Positions 21,107-31,160 of a stretch of 64,000 bases of DNA are shown here, piece by piece (positions within the stretch are counted from its first letter, which is position 1; every line of letters starts with the position of its first letter). This stretch comes from Topomyia yanbarensis (lineage: Eukaryota; Arthropoda; Insecta; Diptera; Culicidae), in the NCBI RefSeq assembly GCF_030247195.1, contig NC_080671.1:96111870-96175869 (forward strand), in the 5' to 3' direction. The notes beneath the pieces were generated by a model. It had not been told where the DNA came from. It saw nothing but the letters and a program-made list of their open reading frames with translations, and searched no databases. The position numbers and the translations under genes are program-made.

Positions 21107-22429
21107 ATGACTTCCCCTGACGGCGGTTCATCTCAAGGTGAGATGGACGTCGAAATAAAATCGGCTCCCCGGCTCAAGGTATATCCGAGCTCGGCCACCG
21201 GGCCATTTGTGATCTTCTTCCGGACCAAAGAAAAAAAGTGTTTGAATCTGTTGCAGATTTCTCGAGTTCTGACAGATCGGTATTCGGCCGTGACAGAAAT
21301 ATCGAAAATTCGCCCTGATAAGCTTCGGGTGGTGGTTAACAGTTCTACTCAGGCAAACGATATTGCTGGCTACGAGCCCTTTACGAAGGAGTACCGGGTT
21401 TATATTCCAGCTAGCAGGGTTGAAGTCAGTGGGGTCGTTTCCGATTCGAGTCTGAATTGCGAGGACCTGCTAAAATATGGGACTGGCTGTTTCAAAGACC
21501 CCATGCTTAAGCCAGTGAAGATACTGGAATGCAAACGTTTGCATTCAGCATCAGTCGCAGCTGACGGCAAGAAAATATACGTCAACTCAGACTCTTATCG
21601 GGTGACCTTCGCCGGCTCTGCCCTGCCCAATTACCTCCTCTTTGACAAGGTTCGTCTACCTGTTCGCCTCTTTGTGCCGCGGGTCATGAACTGTACTAAT
21701 TGCAAACAATTGGGACACACAGCCTCCCATTGTAGCAATAAAGCCCGCTGTGGGAAATGCGGTGGGAATCATGCGGATGATTCCTGTGGTAGAGATGTCG
21801 AAAAGTGTCTCTACTGTGGGGGAAACCCACATGATCTCCCTTCATGTCCCACGTACAAACAGCGCGAGGAAAATCTTAAGCGTTCCCTTCAGGGACGCTC
21901 TAAGCGATCTTTTGCAGAAATGCTTAAGATAGCTACGCCACCTGTCTCTACGAACATCTTTACCAACTTGTCTACCGACGAAGGCGACTGTGATGAACCC
22001 CAGGAGGGAACATCTTCTGCTGTGCCTAGAAGTAGTAGAAAAAGGAAGAACATTTCTTCTTCCAAGCTTCGTCGTAAAGGCCAGAAGGTGTCTCTTCATG
22101 GTCCCCCTAAAATAACTACTCAAGGAAGTACTGGTGCAAAACCGAAGCAAGTCGCTCCCGGTCTCAGTAACCTGAGCTCAGAAAAGGAGTTCCCAGCACT
22201 TCCAGGAACATCAAAAACCCCAAGTGTTCCCATATCTCAGCCAGAGAAAGAAAACAGTGCTGGCTTAATAAATTTCTCTGACATTGTGGACCGTATTCTT
22301 ACAGCGTTAAACATTTCTGACCCCCTTAAAAGTATCTTGATAAGCTTTCTCCCCGCAGTAAAAACATTTTTGATGCAGTTCACTGCGAAATGGCCCCTTC
22401 TTTCAGCGATTGTATCCTTCGATGGCTAA
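21107..22429 (+). CDS. I-type LINE ORF1, gag-like RNA-binding protein (440 aa)
   Basis: The product is expected to bind the element RNA and form the ribonucleoprotein used for retrotransposition. The N-terminal third has the conserved fold region (FVIFFRTKEKK, then ISKIRPDKLRVVV and EYRVYIPASRVEVSG). Three zinc knuckles follow: C196-X2-C-X4-H-X4-C209, C214-X2-C-X3-H-X4-C226 and C233-X2-C-X4-H-X4-C246. A basic Ser/Lys-rich tract (about 300-330) and a hydrophobic C-terminus complete it. The start is ATG at 21,107 in GCAAAAATGA. The stop TAA (22,427-22,429) overlaps the ORF2 start. Decayed relatives of this protein lie at 40.35-41.04 and 42.9-43.5 kb. No defects were seen. Confidence 0.92.
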   Translation: MTSPDGGSSQGEMDVEIKSAPRLKVYPSSATGPFVIFFRTKEKKCLNLLQISRVLTDRYSAVTEISKIRPDKLRVVVNSSTQANDIAGYEPFTKEYRVYIPASRVEVSGVVSDSSLNCEDLLKYGTGCFKDPMLKPVKILECKRLHSASVAADGKKIYVNSDSYRVTFAGSALPNYLLFDKVRLPVRLFVPRVMNCTNCKQLGHTASHCSNKARCGKCGGNHADDSCGRDVEKCLYCGGNPHDLPSCPTYKQREENLKRSLQGRSKRSFAEMLKIATPPVSTNIFTNLSTDEGDCDEPQEGTSSAVPRSSRKRKNISSSKLRRKGQKVSLHGPPKITTQGSTGAKPKQVAPGLSNLSSEKEFPALPGTSKTPSVPISQPEKENSAGLINFSDIVDRILTALNISDPLKSILISFLPAVKTFLMQFTAKWPLLSAIVSFDG

Positions 22430-25400
22430 TTCATCGAACGAGGTCAAGGATTTAATCACTGTTCTACAGTGGAATTGCAGAAGCATTATCCCGAAAATCG
22501 ATTCGTTTAAAATCTTACTAAATAATTTGAAATGCGATGCATTTGCCCTATGCGAGACATGGCTCACTTCAGAAATAACCCTACACTTCCACGATTTTAA
22601 TATTATTCGCTTGGATCGAGAAGACTCTTACGGAGGAGTACTTTTGGGGATCAAAAAGTGCTATTCTTTCAATCGGATCGACCTCCCCTCGACACCAGGC
22701 ATTGAAGTTGTCGCTTGCCAAACCAGAATTAAAGGCAAAGACCTTTGCATTGCTTCCACCTACATCCCCCCTAGAGCCTCAGTTAGCCACCGACGGCTTT
22801 GCGATATTGCGGAACTCCTCCCCGCACCGAGGCTAGTTTTAGGTGACTTCAACTCCCACGGCACGGCATGGGGTTGCCTTCATGACGATAATCGATCTAC
22901 CCTACTCCATGAGCTTTGCGACAACTTCAATATGACTATTTTGAATACGGGTGAAATGACACGGATTCCTGCCCCTCCAGCGCGTCCGAGCGCCTTAGAC
23001 CTGTCCCTCTGCTCGACATCGCTGCGGTTAGATTGCATGTGGAAGGTAGTCTCTGATCCCCACGGCAGCGACCATCTGCCAATCGTAATTAATATTGCTA
23101 ACGGTTCAGGGCCACCGAATACAATCAATGTTTCGTATGACCTCACACGAAATATTGATTGGAAGAGCTACGCGTCCGCGATATCCGAAAAAGTAGAATC
23201 GACACAAGAGCTTCCTCCGGAGGAAGAGTACGGGTTCCTGGCTGGCTTGATTCTCGATACCGCGATTCAAGCTCAGACTAAACGCGTACCAGACGCGAAT
23301 TCACGCGGGCGTCCTCCCAATCCATGGTGGGACAAAGAGTGCTCAGACGTGTACGCGGAGAAGGCCGCTGCGTATAAGACCTTCCGAGACGACGGGCTGC
23401 CAGCTAGCTACCGACAGTACGCGATGGCGGAAACGCGCATGAAGAGTTTGATAAAAGCCAAAAAACGTAGCTACTGGCGCCGGTTCGTCGACGGACTAAC
23501 GAGAGAAACATCGATGAGCACTCTTTGGAGTACGGCCCGACGCTTACGAAACCGAAACAGTACTAATGAGAGCGTGGAATATTCAAACCGTTGGATATTC
23601 GATTTTGCCAAGAAGGTTTGTCCGGATTCCGCCCCGGCACAGAAGATCTACCGCGCCGCGTCCCCTCACAATAACGCGAACGAAACACCGTTTTCGATGG
23701 TGGAGTTCTCACTTGCTCTCTTATCATGTAACAATAAAGCCCCAGGGCCAGACAGAATCAAATTTAACTTTTTAAAGAATCTGCCAGACTCTGCCAAGAG
23801 ACGCTTGTTGAATTTATTTAATAAGTTTCTTGAGGGTAATATTGTCCCTCATGACTGGAGGCAAGTGAAGGTCATCGCCATTCAAAAACCAGGAAAACCA
23901 GCCTCCGACCACAACTCGTATCGACCGATTGCGATGCTGTCCTGTATCCGAAAGTTGTTCGAGAAAATGATCTTGTTTCGCCTCGATAATTGGGTTGAAG
24001 CAAATGGCTTACTGTCAGATACACAATTTGGTTTCCGCAAAGGCAAAGGGACGAACGATTGTCTTGCGTTGCTCTCAACAGAAATTCAAATGGCTTATGC
24101 TAGCAAAGAGCAGATGGCATCAGTTTTCCTAGATATAAAGGGGGCTTTTGATTCAGTTTCTATCAAAATTCTTTCTGAGAAGCTGCACCAGCATGGTCTT
24201 TCACCGACTCTAAACAACTTTTTGCTAAACTTGCTGTCTGAAAAACATATGCATTTTTCGCATGGTGATTTATCGACATCACGAATTAGCTACATGGGTC
24301 TTCCCCAGGGCTCATGTCTAAGCCCCCTTCTCTACAACTTTTACGTGAATGACATTGACGAATGTCTTGTCAATTCCTGCACGCTAAGGCAGCTTGCAGA
24401 TGACGGTGTGGTCTCTATTACAGGTCCCAAAGCCGTCGATCTGCAAGGACCATTGCAAGATACCTTGGACAATTTGTCTGCTTGGGCCCTCCAGCTAGGT
24501 ATCGAGTTCTCCACGGAGAAAACTGAGCTAGTCGTATTTTCAAGGAAGCGTGAACCAGCGCAACTACAGCTTCAATTAATGGGTCAAACTATTGCTCAGG
24601 TTTCAACTTTCAAATATCTCGGGGTCTGGTTCGACTCTAAAGGAACCTGGGGATGTCACATTAGGTATCTGAAACAGAAGTGCCAGCAAAGGATCAACTT
24701 TCTCCGTACAATAACCGGAACATGGTGGGGTGCCCACCCAGGAGACCTGATCAGGCTGTACCAAACAACAATATTGTCGGTGATGGAGTACGGGAGTTTC
24801 TGTTTCCGCTCCGCTGCGAACATACATTTCATCAAACTAGAGCGAATCCAATATTGTTGTTTGCGTATTGCTTTGGGTTGCATGCACTCGACCCATACGA
24901 TGAGTCTCGAAGTGCTGGCGGGCGTCCTTCCGCTGAAAAATCGATTTTGGGAACTCTCATATCGATTGCTCATGCGATGCGATATCTTGAACCCGTTAGT
25001 AATTGCAAATTTCGAAAGGCTTGTCGAGCTCAATTCTCAAACCCGATTTATGTCCTTGTACTTCGATTACATGGCACAAAATATCAATCCTTCTTCATAC
25101 TATCCCAACCGTGTCAATCTCTTTCATGCTTCTGATTCAACTGTATTCTTCGACACATCCATGAAAGACGAGATTCGTGGAATCCCGGATCACATACGCC
25201 CGCAAGTGATCCCAAGCATCTTTCATAGTAAATTTCGAGAAGTCGACTGCAACAAGATGTTTTACACCGACGGGTCAAGCCTCGACGGCTCCACTGGCTT
25301 CGGTATATTCAATCAAAACCTCACCGCCTCATTCAAACTCAATGATCCTGCTTCAGTTTACGTCGCAGAACTTGCTGCTATTCAGTATACCCTTGGGATC

Positions 25401-26108
25401 ATTGATACTTTGCCCACCGATCATTACTTTATTGTCTCGGATAGCCTCAGCTCAATCGAGGCTCTCCGTTCAATGAAACCTAGAAAGCACATTCCATATT
25501 TTCTGGGGAAAATCTGGGAGCGCCTGCGTGCTTTGTCTGTAAGATCGTACAAGATTACCTTAGTTTGGGTTCCCTCGCATTGCTCCATTCCAGGTAATGA
25601 AGAAGCGGACTCTTTAGCTAAGGCGGGCGCTTTACAAGGTGACATATATGAAAGACCAATTAGCTTCAGCGAATTTTTCAGTATCACTCATCAGAGAACC
25701 CTCGAAAGTTGGCAAACTTCATGGAGCAATGGTGAACTGGGAAGGTGGCTACATTCGATAATCCCTAAGGTATCGACGAAACCTTGGTTCAGAGGGATGG
25801 ATGTGGGTCGGGATTTCATTCGCGTGATGTCTCGGCTCATGTCCAATCACTACACGCTGGACGCACATCTCCGGCGTATTGGGCTCGTGGATAGCGGTAT
25901 CTGCGCTTGTGGCAACGGTTATCACGAAATCGAACATGTTGTCTGGGCATGCGCCGAGTACTGTTCTGCCAGATCTCAACTATTCGATTCCCTTCGGGCC
26001 CGAGGAAGATCACCCAATGTCCCGGTTCGAGATGTACTAGCAAGCCGCGATATTCTCTACATGTCCCTTATATACACGTTCCTCAAAACCATCAATATCC
26101 AAATTTAA
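22422..26108 (+). CDS. I-type LINE ORF2: endonuclease, reverse transcriptase, RNase H (1228 aa)
   Basis: I choose ATG 22,422 (MANSSNEVKD), giving ATGGCTAA where the start and ORF1 stop overlap; an earlier in-frame TTG at 22,410 is unlikely. Endonuclease: LQWNCRS (about 15-21), CETW with Glu45, LGDFNSHG with Asp142, and SDHLP (about 216-220). RT: FLDIKGAFDSV, MGLPQGSCLSPLLYNFYVND, and a catalytic box reading LADD at about 658-661 where F/YADD is usual. RNase H: FYTDGSSLDG (about 948), AELAAI, VSDSLSS and GNEEADSLA, the D-E-D-D set. A C-terminal CACG...HEIEHVVWAC Cys/His motif is present. The frame is uninterrupted. It acts in target-primed reverse transcription in the nucleus. Confidence 0.93.
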   Translation: MANSSNEVKDLITVLQWNCRSIIPKIDSFKILLNNLKCDAFALCETWLTSEITLHFHDFNIIRLDREDSYGGVLLGIKKCYSFNRIDLPSTPGIEVVACQTRIKGKDLCIASTYIPPRASVSHRRLCDIAELLPAPRLVLGDFNSHGTAWGCLHDDNRSTLLHELCDNFNMTILNTGEMTRIPAPPARPSALDLSLCSTSLRLDCMWKVVSDPHGSDHLPIVINIANGSGPPNTINVSYDLTRNIDWKSYASAISEKVESTQELPPEEEYGFLAGLILDTAIQAQTKRVPDANSRGRPPNPWWDKECSDVYAEKAAAYKTFRDDGLPASYRQYAMAETRMKSLIKAKKRSYWRRFVDGLTRETSMSTLWSTARRLRNRNSTNESVEYSNRWIFDFAKKVCPDSAPAQKIYRAASPHNNANETPFSMVEFSLALLSCNNKAPGPDRIKFNFLKNLPDSAKRRLLNLFNKFLEGNIVPHDWRQVKVIAIQKPGKPASDHNSYRPIAMLSCIRKLFEKMILFRLDNWVEANGLLSDTQFGFRKGKGTNDCLALLSTEIQMAYASKEQMASVFLDIKGAFDSVSIKILSEKLHQHGLSPTLNNFLLNLLSEKHMHFSHGDLSTSRISYMGLPQGSCLSPLLYNFYVNDIDECLVNSCTLRQLADDGVVSITGPKAVDLQGPLQDTLDNLSAWALQLGIEFSTEKTELVVFSRKREPAQLQLQLMGQTIAQVSTFKYLGVWFDSKGTWGCHIRYLKQKCQQRINFLRTITGTWWGAHPGDLIRLYQTTILSVMEYGSFCFRSAANIHFIKLERIQYCCLRIALGCMHSTHTMSLEVLAGVLPLKNRFWELSYRLLMRCDILNPLVIANFERLVELNSQTRFMSLYFDYMAQNINPSSYYPNRVNLFHASDSTVFFDTSMKDEIRGIPDHIRPQVIPSIFHSKFREVDCNKMFYTDGSSLDGSTGFGIFNQNLTASFKLNDPASVYVAELAAIQYTLGIIDTLPTDHYFIVSDSLSSIEALRSMKPRKHIPYFLGKIWERLRALSVRSYKITLVWVPSHCSIPGNEEADSLAKAGALQGDIYERPISFSEFFSITHQRTLESWQTSWSNGELGRWLHSIIPKVSTKPWFRGMDVGRDFIRVMSRLMSNHYTLDAHLRRIGLVDSGICACGNGYHEIEHVVWACAEYCSARSQLFDSLRARGRSPNVPVRDVLASRDILYMSLIYTFLKTINIQI

Positions 26109-26360
26109 ATGCCCCTATCTTTTCTCTTATTATTCCCAGAAGTGCCCTCTTCCGCCTACCGTACCCCAACGATGGTTTGATACGACTCCAAGACGAGACA
26201 AAACATCTGTCGAATGAACCAACAACACGAGATCTACAGTACAACATCACACACGCAGCGCGGTGTGTTCCCGATCCGTATCTGAGCCGTACTACGAAAT
26301 CGTCTGGAGGAACCCCTGCCGGCTCGAGGAAAACCGCCCGGCGTCCCAATACTTGATACA

Positions 26361-26755
26361 TCCGTTCGAATCTGTAATCCTGGTCGTTGATTCCTGATGC
26401 CGGAAACTGAAAGTTTATATCCCCCCCCCCCCCTGTTCAGCCTTGTCCACCCTCTCTCCCATGTCTCTGATACACAGATGTATGACTTCACCCCTTCTCC
26501 CCTTGAATATCTTCCCAAAACTTATGTGCCCCCCTATCTTCTAGTGTTAGTTGATCAATCCGTTCGAATCTGTAATCCTGGCCGTTAATTCCTGATGCCG
26601 GAAACTGAAAGTTTATATCTCACCCCCCCCCCCCCCCTTCAGCCTTGTCCGCTCTCCCTCCCATGTCTCTGATACACAGATGTATGACTTCATCCCCTTC
26701 TCCCCTTGAATATATTCCCAAAACTTAAGTGCTTAGTTTTAGTTGATCAATATTT
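26361..26755 (+). repeat. Tandem 198-bp duplication in the LINE 3' UTR
   Basis: TCCGTTCGAATCTGTAATCC starts at 26,361 and again at 26,559. Each unit continues with CTGATGCCGGAAACTGAAAG, a C-run of about 13-15, CATGTCTCTGATACACAGAT and CTTGAATAT, with a few differences between units. The duplication lies wholly inside the 3' UTR. Confidence 0.9.
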
Positions 26756-27181
26756 AATCTCGTTAAGAAATGCCCAACAGTACCACTACTTTAAAATAGC
26801 CCTAATTAATTCCCCTTAATCTTGAACCACTCTTTCTAGTTATTTCTAGTTAATAAGCTTGTAAAATGTTCCGCTTAGTTAATAATTAATTTCTCCTACA
26901 ATCTCCCTTCTAAAAATCATAAAGTGAATTGCTATACAAAGAACACACAAAATGACCCGTCCCCCAAATCTTACGAATATTATATTATACCCTCTTTTAT
27001 ATGTATAGGTTAGCTGTAAAGTTTTTTTTTTTTTAGTTTCATTATATAAAACAAAATAATATTGAAATGTGTAACCCCCTAGTTTTAAGAAATTCAAAAT
27101 GTAAAACAATGAAAAAATGGCACCTTGAAGCTAACGCATACGTGCCTTATCAAATAAACAAATTGAAAAAAAAGTCTTCAT

Positions 27182-27589
27182 GTACAGAAAGTTTCATGAA
27201 AATTTGAGAGGATGCTGCCAACATTTGTTCGACTTGGCGAGCAATTCGTCATTTATTCATTCATTAATTTATTCATTTATTTATTTAATTATTTATTCAT
27301 TTATTTATTTATTTACTTTCTTATGTGTTTATTTATAAATTGCTAGCTAATTTATTCATTTAATTATCTATTTATTTATTGTTTGTTTTTTTATTTATCT
27401 ATTTGTTGGAGCAACTGTAGATCTAAGTTAGACCAAGATATATTTAATCCTATATCGTTCTCATTTCTGTCTTTTAGAATGCTACCGGTAGTATAACTAA
27501 CCTTATCACTAGCTTTCGGATAGCAATTCGACAACAAGAAACTTGTAGTTAAAAACTTTATATATGCTTAGTTTGCCATCGATTACATG
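27182..27589. repeat. Right continuation of the LINE target repeat, plus TTTATTCA-type simple sequence
   Basis: 27,182-27,240 matches the reverse complement of 10,440-10,500. 27,240-27,410 is a degenerate TTTATTCATT array, akin to those at 10,385-10,430 and 63.35-64.0 kb. Beyond that is unassigned AT-rich DNA. Confidence 0.7.
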
Positions 27590-27718
27590 AAGCGTTAGGC
27601 ATAAGTACGTTAGGCATACATAAGTTAGACATGAGTACGGTAGGCATAATGGACGATTAGCATAATATATGTTAGGCATAATGTACGTTAGGCATAATGG
27701 ACGATAGGCATAATTCAC
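27590..27718. repeat. Degenerate 16-17-bp tandem repeat (GTTAGGCATAA)
   Basis: About eight copies of a unit like GTTAGGCATAATGGAC with variations (GGTAGGCATA, GATTAGCATA, GATAGGCATA). It is too degenerate and short for a CRISPR array and the genome is eukaryotic. Confidence 0.75.
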
Positions 27719-28869
27719 GAAAAATATAAAAGTAATCGCAAGGCTTTCGTTATTGTAGAGATTTCAACTTTATGCTCGCTTTTCGAGTTACAAAAAACTA
27801 CGCTTTGCTGTATACAATTGCATACCTTGGAGAGACAGCAAAATGAAAACATCAAGCGATATATTTATTTCTTACAAGTGTAGAATTTTTTTATATTTTT
27901 TTCTTCATTTAAAGCCCATTTAAAAAAATTCATTTAAAGCCCATTTAAAAAAAGCCTAGTTTAAGCTTATTGGATGTATTACCAATACAATTGCATCCAA
28001 ATATTGTACAATAAAGACTGATAATGAACAGCCATTAAGTTATGGAAACTTGCACTGTTATGGACAGTATCAGCATTAGCCTACGGGTGTTACGTTTATG
28101 CCGATCCCTTTTTAGATTCGGTATCGAAAAAACTCTCCTTCGTATCAGACAGATCCGTAGTGTTATCTATGATGGCCTCAATAATATATTCATTGAACTG
28201 AATAATATTGGAAATAATCAATATACCCACTCAATTCTGTTCGGTAATTTCCGAACAGTAAAATTTTTTAACTGATAGTTCAGCAACGTTGCGATTTTCA
28301 GCAATCTATTTTTCGAGTTTCAGCAAATCAAACGTCACTTCTACTGACATCTCGGTAAAAGTTTTGTTAGCTGAGTGCACGGCTGGGAAAAACTCGGTAA
28401 AGGTTATGAAAAAAGGGGGGATTCGGTAGAACAAAATTAATTGTGTAGAAACAGCAAATTCATCATTCTTTCTTTCATGAACTGTTCTTCAAGACATATA
28501 TTTGCTTTTTGTCAATTGTACATGTATGTATGTAAAAACTATTCTAAGTTAATGTGTGCGTTATTCATACCTGAACACAAATGAGCTTGATTTTGTTCTT
28601 TTGTATTATATATTTATTTTATTTAAAGCAGGGAAAAGCCCCTAAATCTAGGTTTAATTCAAAATGTTATCTCCAACAGGCATAAAACCTCCTCTTTTTA
28701 ACAAACAGGTCGAATCCATTTTAGTTAGGTACAATTTATCGTTTGTGCGTCGAGGATTAAGTGCAGGCTGAATTTCCGCATGCCAAGCATTCGGTCTGTT
28801 TCCTTTATTTGAACAAAGATTTCTTCAGGTATGTACTGCAGAATAAAATGTTGATCAGTTTGATCAGCT
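27719..28869. other. AT-rich stretch, no gene seen
   Basis: Includes a direct 26-bp-type duplication of CATTTAAAGCCCATTTAAA at about 27,905-27,955. Around 28,240-28,440 are TTCGGTAATTTCCGAAC and CTCGGTAAA words related to those at 52.3-52.6 kb, suggesting a shared but unplaced repeat. Confidence 0.45.
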
Positions 28870-29044
28870 TCCAGAGTACAACAAAAATTGAGAGATAAAT
28901 ACATAAAAGATAATAGCATCTATTTTATTCTCTGAATTGTTTCTACCATTTATATGTTTCAAGATATTCAATCTCAAGCTTTACAAATCGTTTTTCTCGA
29001 AATATGCAAAATGGCGCTTGTCATTAGATAGCACAACATCGAAG
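28870..29044 (-). mobile_element. End fragment of the MITE family seen whole at 33,531-34,300
   Basis: Its reverse complement matches 33,531-33,710: GTTGTGCTATC, GACAAGCGCCATTTTGCA, TTTCGAGAAAAACGATTT and GAATATCTTGAAAC. It ends GAAG followed by ATAT, the same border word as the intact copy. Confidence 0.75.
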
Positions 29045-29149
29045 ATATGTGAGGGATTCCATGAGAAACCGGCCGACCGCAAAATATGACCATCGTCGAT
29101 TCGAACGAAACTTTGCAGGTGTGTTCGCTGTATGAATCTCCATGATATT

Positions 29150-31160
29150 CTCTGGCAATTGGAATATTTTGATACAAGAGTAATTTTTCAAAAGGGCGTA
29201 AACGTTTCTACGTGTATGAATTTCAATTTTTTTTGTTCGATTACTGTATTTTATACAGCAAAACTATCTGAGAACAAGTTACAGGGAATGAATACTTCTG
29301 TTCGAAAAAAATATACACTGAAAAAAATGTTGTGTCATTCTTCAAAAAAAACAAAAAATTATGATAAAAATTTAAATTGCGAAAAAAACCATTTTTTAAT
29401 TTTTTTATATTTTGTTACCAAAAACCTAAAGAGAAAAGAAACATTTTGATTGTGATTGCATGATGGAGAAAAAATTGGTAAAAAATTTTTTCTAACAATA
29501 ACTTCGTACATGTTTTTAAATTTCTTACTAATTGACATACAAAATTGTAATTTTATTACAGAATATAATTCTAAGCACCATTTAAAATCAAAATGCATTT
29601 AACAAAAACCTTCCAAAATGCGATAGTTTTCGAGATATTTAAAATTTTGCTACTTCAAAAACAATTAATTCGTGTAATTATGCTCTTTTTAAAAGTTATT
29701 CGCGTTACCCCATCCAAAAATGTCAAAAATTTAATGTTTATGGTTTCAAAGACGTAAAAGCAACCTTTTTAGTGTATTTGGATCATGGAGAAGCTTTCAA
29801 TAAAAAAGTTTTCCTAACAACAACTTTTGACATTTTTTTATAATTCTTACTATTTGCAGTCAAAAATACAATTTTCTTTTTGAATATGATTCTAAACGCC
29901 ATTTTAAATCGAAATACTCTTAACAAAAAATTTCTAAAATGTAGTAGTTCGCGAGATATTTTAACTTTTGTTTTAACAACACAATTATTTTGTTTTATTA
30001 CGACCTTTTCATAAGTTAGTCGCGTTTCTCCATCAACAATAATAGGTTTTTCAAAAGGCCCGTAAACTTTCGTGCAACTTTTTCTTTGACATCAAGGCGA
30101 TATTGTAAACCATTTGAAAGTTACATGAAAGCAACCAAAATATATTTCAACCATAGGGTCTGTTGATTAAACTATATAGCTGAATCATATGTTGGTTGTT
30201 TTCATGTAACTTTAAAATGTTTCACAATATCGCCTTGATGTCAAAGAGAAAGTTGCAGCAAAGTTTACGGGCCTTTTGAAAAACCTATTATTGTTGATGG
30301 AGAAATGCGACTAACTTATGAAAAGGTCGTAATAAAACAAAATAATTGTGTTGTTGAAACAAAAGTTAAAATATCTCGAGAACTACCACATTTTAGAAAT
30401 TTTTTGTTAAGAGCATTTCGATTTAAAATGGCGTTTAGAATCATATTCAAAAAGAAAATTGTATTTTTGACTGCAAATAGTAAGAATTATAAAAAAATGT
30501 CAAAAGTTGTTGTTAGGAAAACTTTTTTATTGTTAGCTTCTCCAGGATCCAAATACACTAAAAAAGTTGCTTTTACGTCTTTAAAACGATAAACATTAAA
30601 TTTTTGACATTTTTTGATGGGGTAACGCGAATAACTTTTAAAAATAGCATAATTACACGAATTAATTGTTTTTGAAGGAGCAAAATTTCAAATATCTCGA
30701 AAACTATCGCATTTTGGAATATTTTTGTTAAAGGCATTTTGATTTTAAATGGTGCTTAGAACTATATTCTGTAATAGAATTACAATTTTGTATGTCTGTT
30801 AGCATGAAATTTAAAAACATGTACGAAGTTATTGTTAGGAAAACTTTTTTACCGATTTTTTCTCCATCATGCAATCACAATCAAAATGTTTCTTTTTGGT
30901 AACAAAATATAAAAAATTTAAAAAATAGGTTTTTTCGCAATTTAAATTTTTATTATAAATTTTAGTTTTTTTGAAAAATGACAACATTTTTTTCAGTGTA
31001 TATTTCTTTCAGACAGAAGTATTCATTCCCTGTAACTCGTTCTCAGATAGTTTTGCTGTATAAAATACAGTAATTGAACAAAAAAAAATTGAAATTCATA
31101 CATGTAGAAACGTTTACGCCCTTTGGAAAAGTTGCTCTTGAGTCAAAATAATCTTATTAC
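29150..31160. mobile_element. ~2-kb foldback palindrome with ~0.95-kb arms
   Basis: The left arm (about 29,150-30,130) reads backward as the right arm (about 30,190-31,160). Matching words include AACTATCTGAGAACAAG / CTCGTTCTCAGATAGTT, CCATCAACAATAATAGG / CCTATTATTGTTGATGG, and GTTACATGAAAGCAACC / GGTTGTTTTCATGTAAC near the centre (about 30,160). The loop is short (about 30-60 bp). Arms differ by scattered substitutions. The short frames inside it are not called as genes. A fragment of the same family is at 41,070-41,290. Confidence 0.88.

Larger units (their letters stand above)
20791..27181 (+). mobile_element. Structurally complete I-type LINE with 11-bp target duplication
   Basis: AAAGTCTTCAT occurs at 20,791-20,801 and 27,171-27,181 (leading A bases could partly belong to the tail). 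The body is about 20,802-27,170 (6.37 kb): 5' UTR of about 300 bp, ORF1, ORF2 with endonuclease, RT and RNase H, and a 3' UTR of about 1.06 kb ending CAAATAAACAAATTG plus a short A-run. A three-knuckle ORF1 together with an RNase H domain points to the I group (MosquI-like) rather than Jockey, which normally lacks RNase H. Clade assignment needs a tree. No internal stop or frameshift was seen in either ORF. Confidence 0.93.

Noticed and set aside
10385..27300. One giant palindrome spanning 10.4-27.3 kb
   Set aside because: Outer matches (10.4-10.5 kb and 12.56-12.72 kb) both align to the same part of the right arm, so at least one is an independent repeat copy rather than a continuous arm.
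27590..27718. Regularly spaced short repeats resembling a CRISPR array
   Set aside because: Repeats are diverged, spacers are absent or very short, and the window is clearly eukaryotic.
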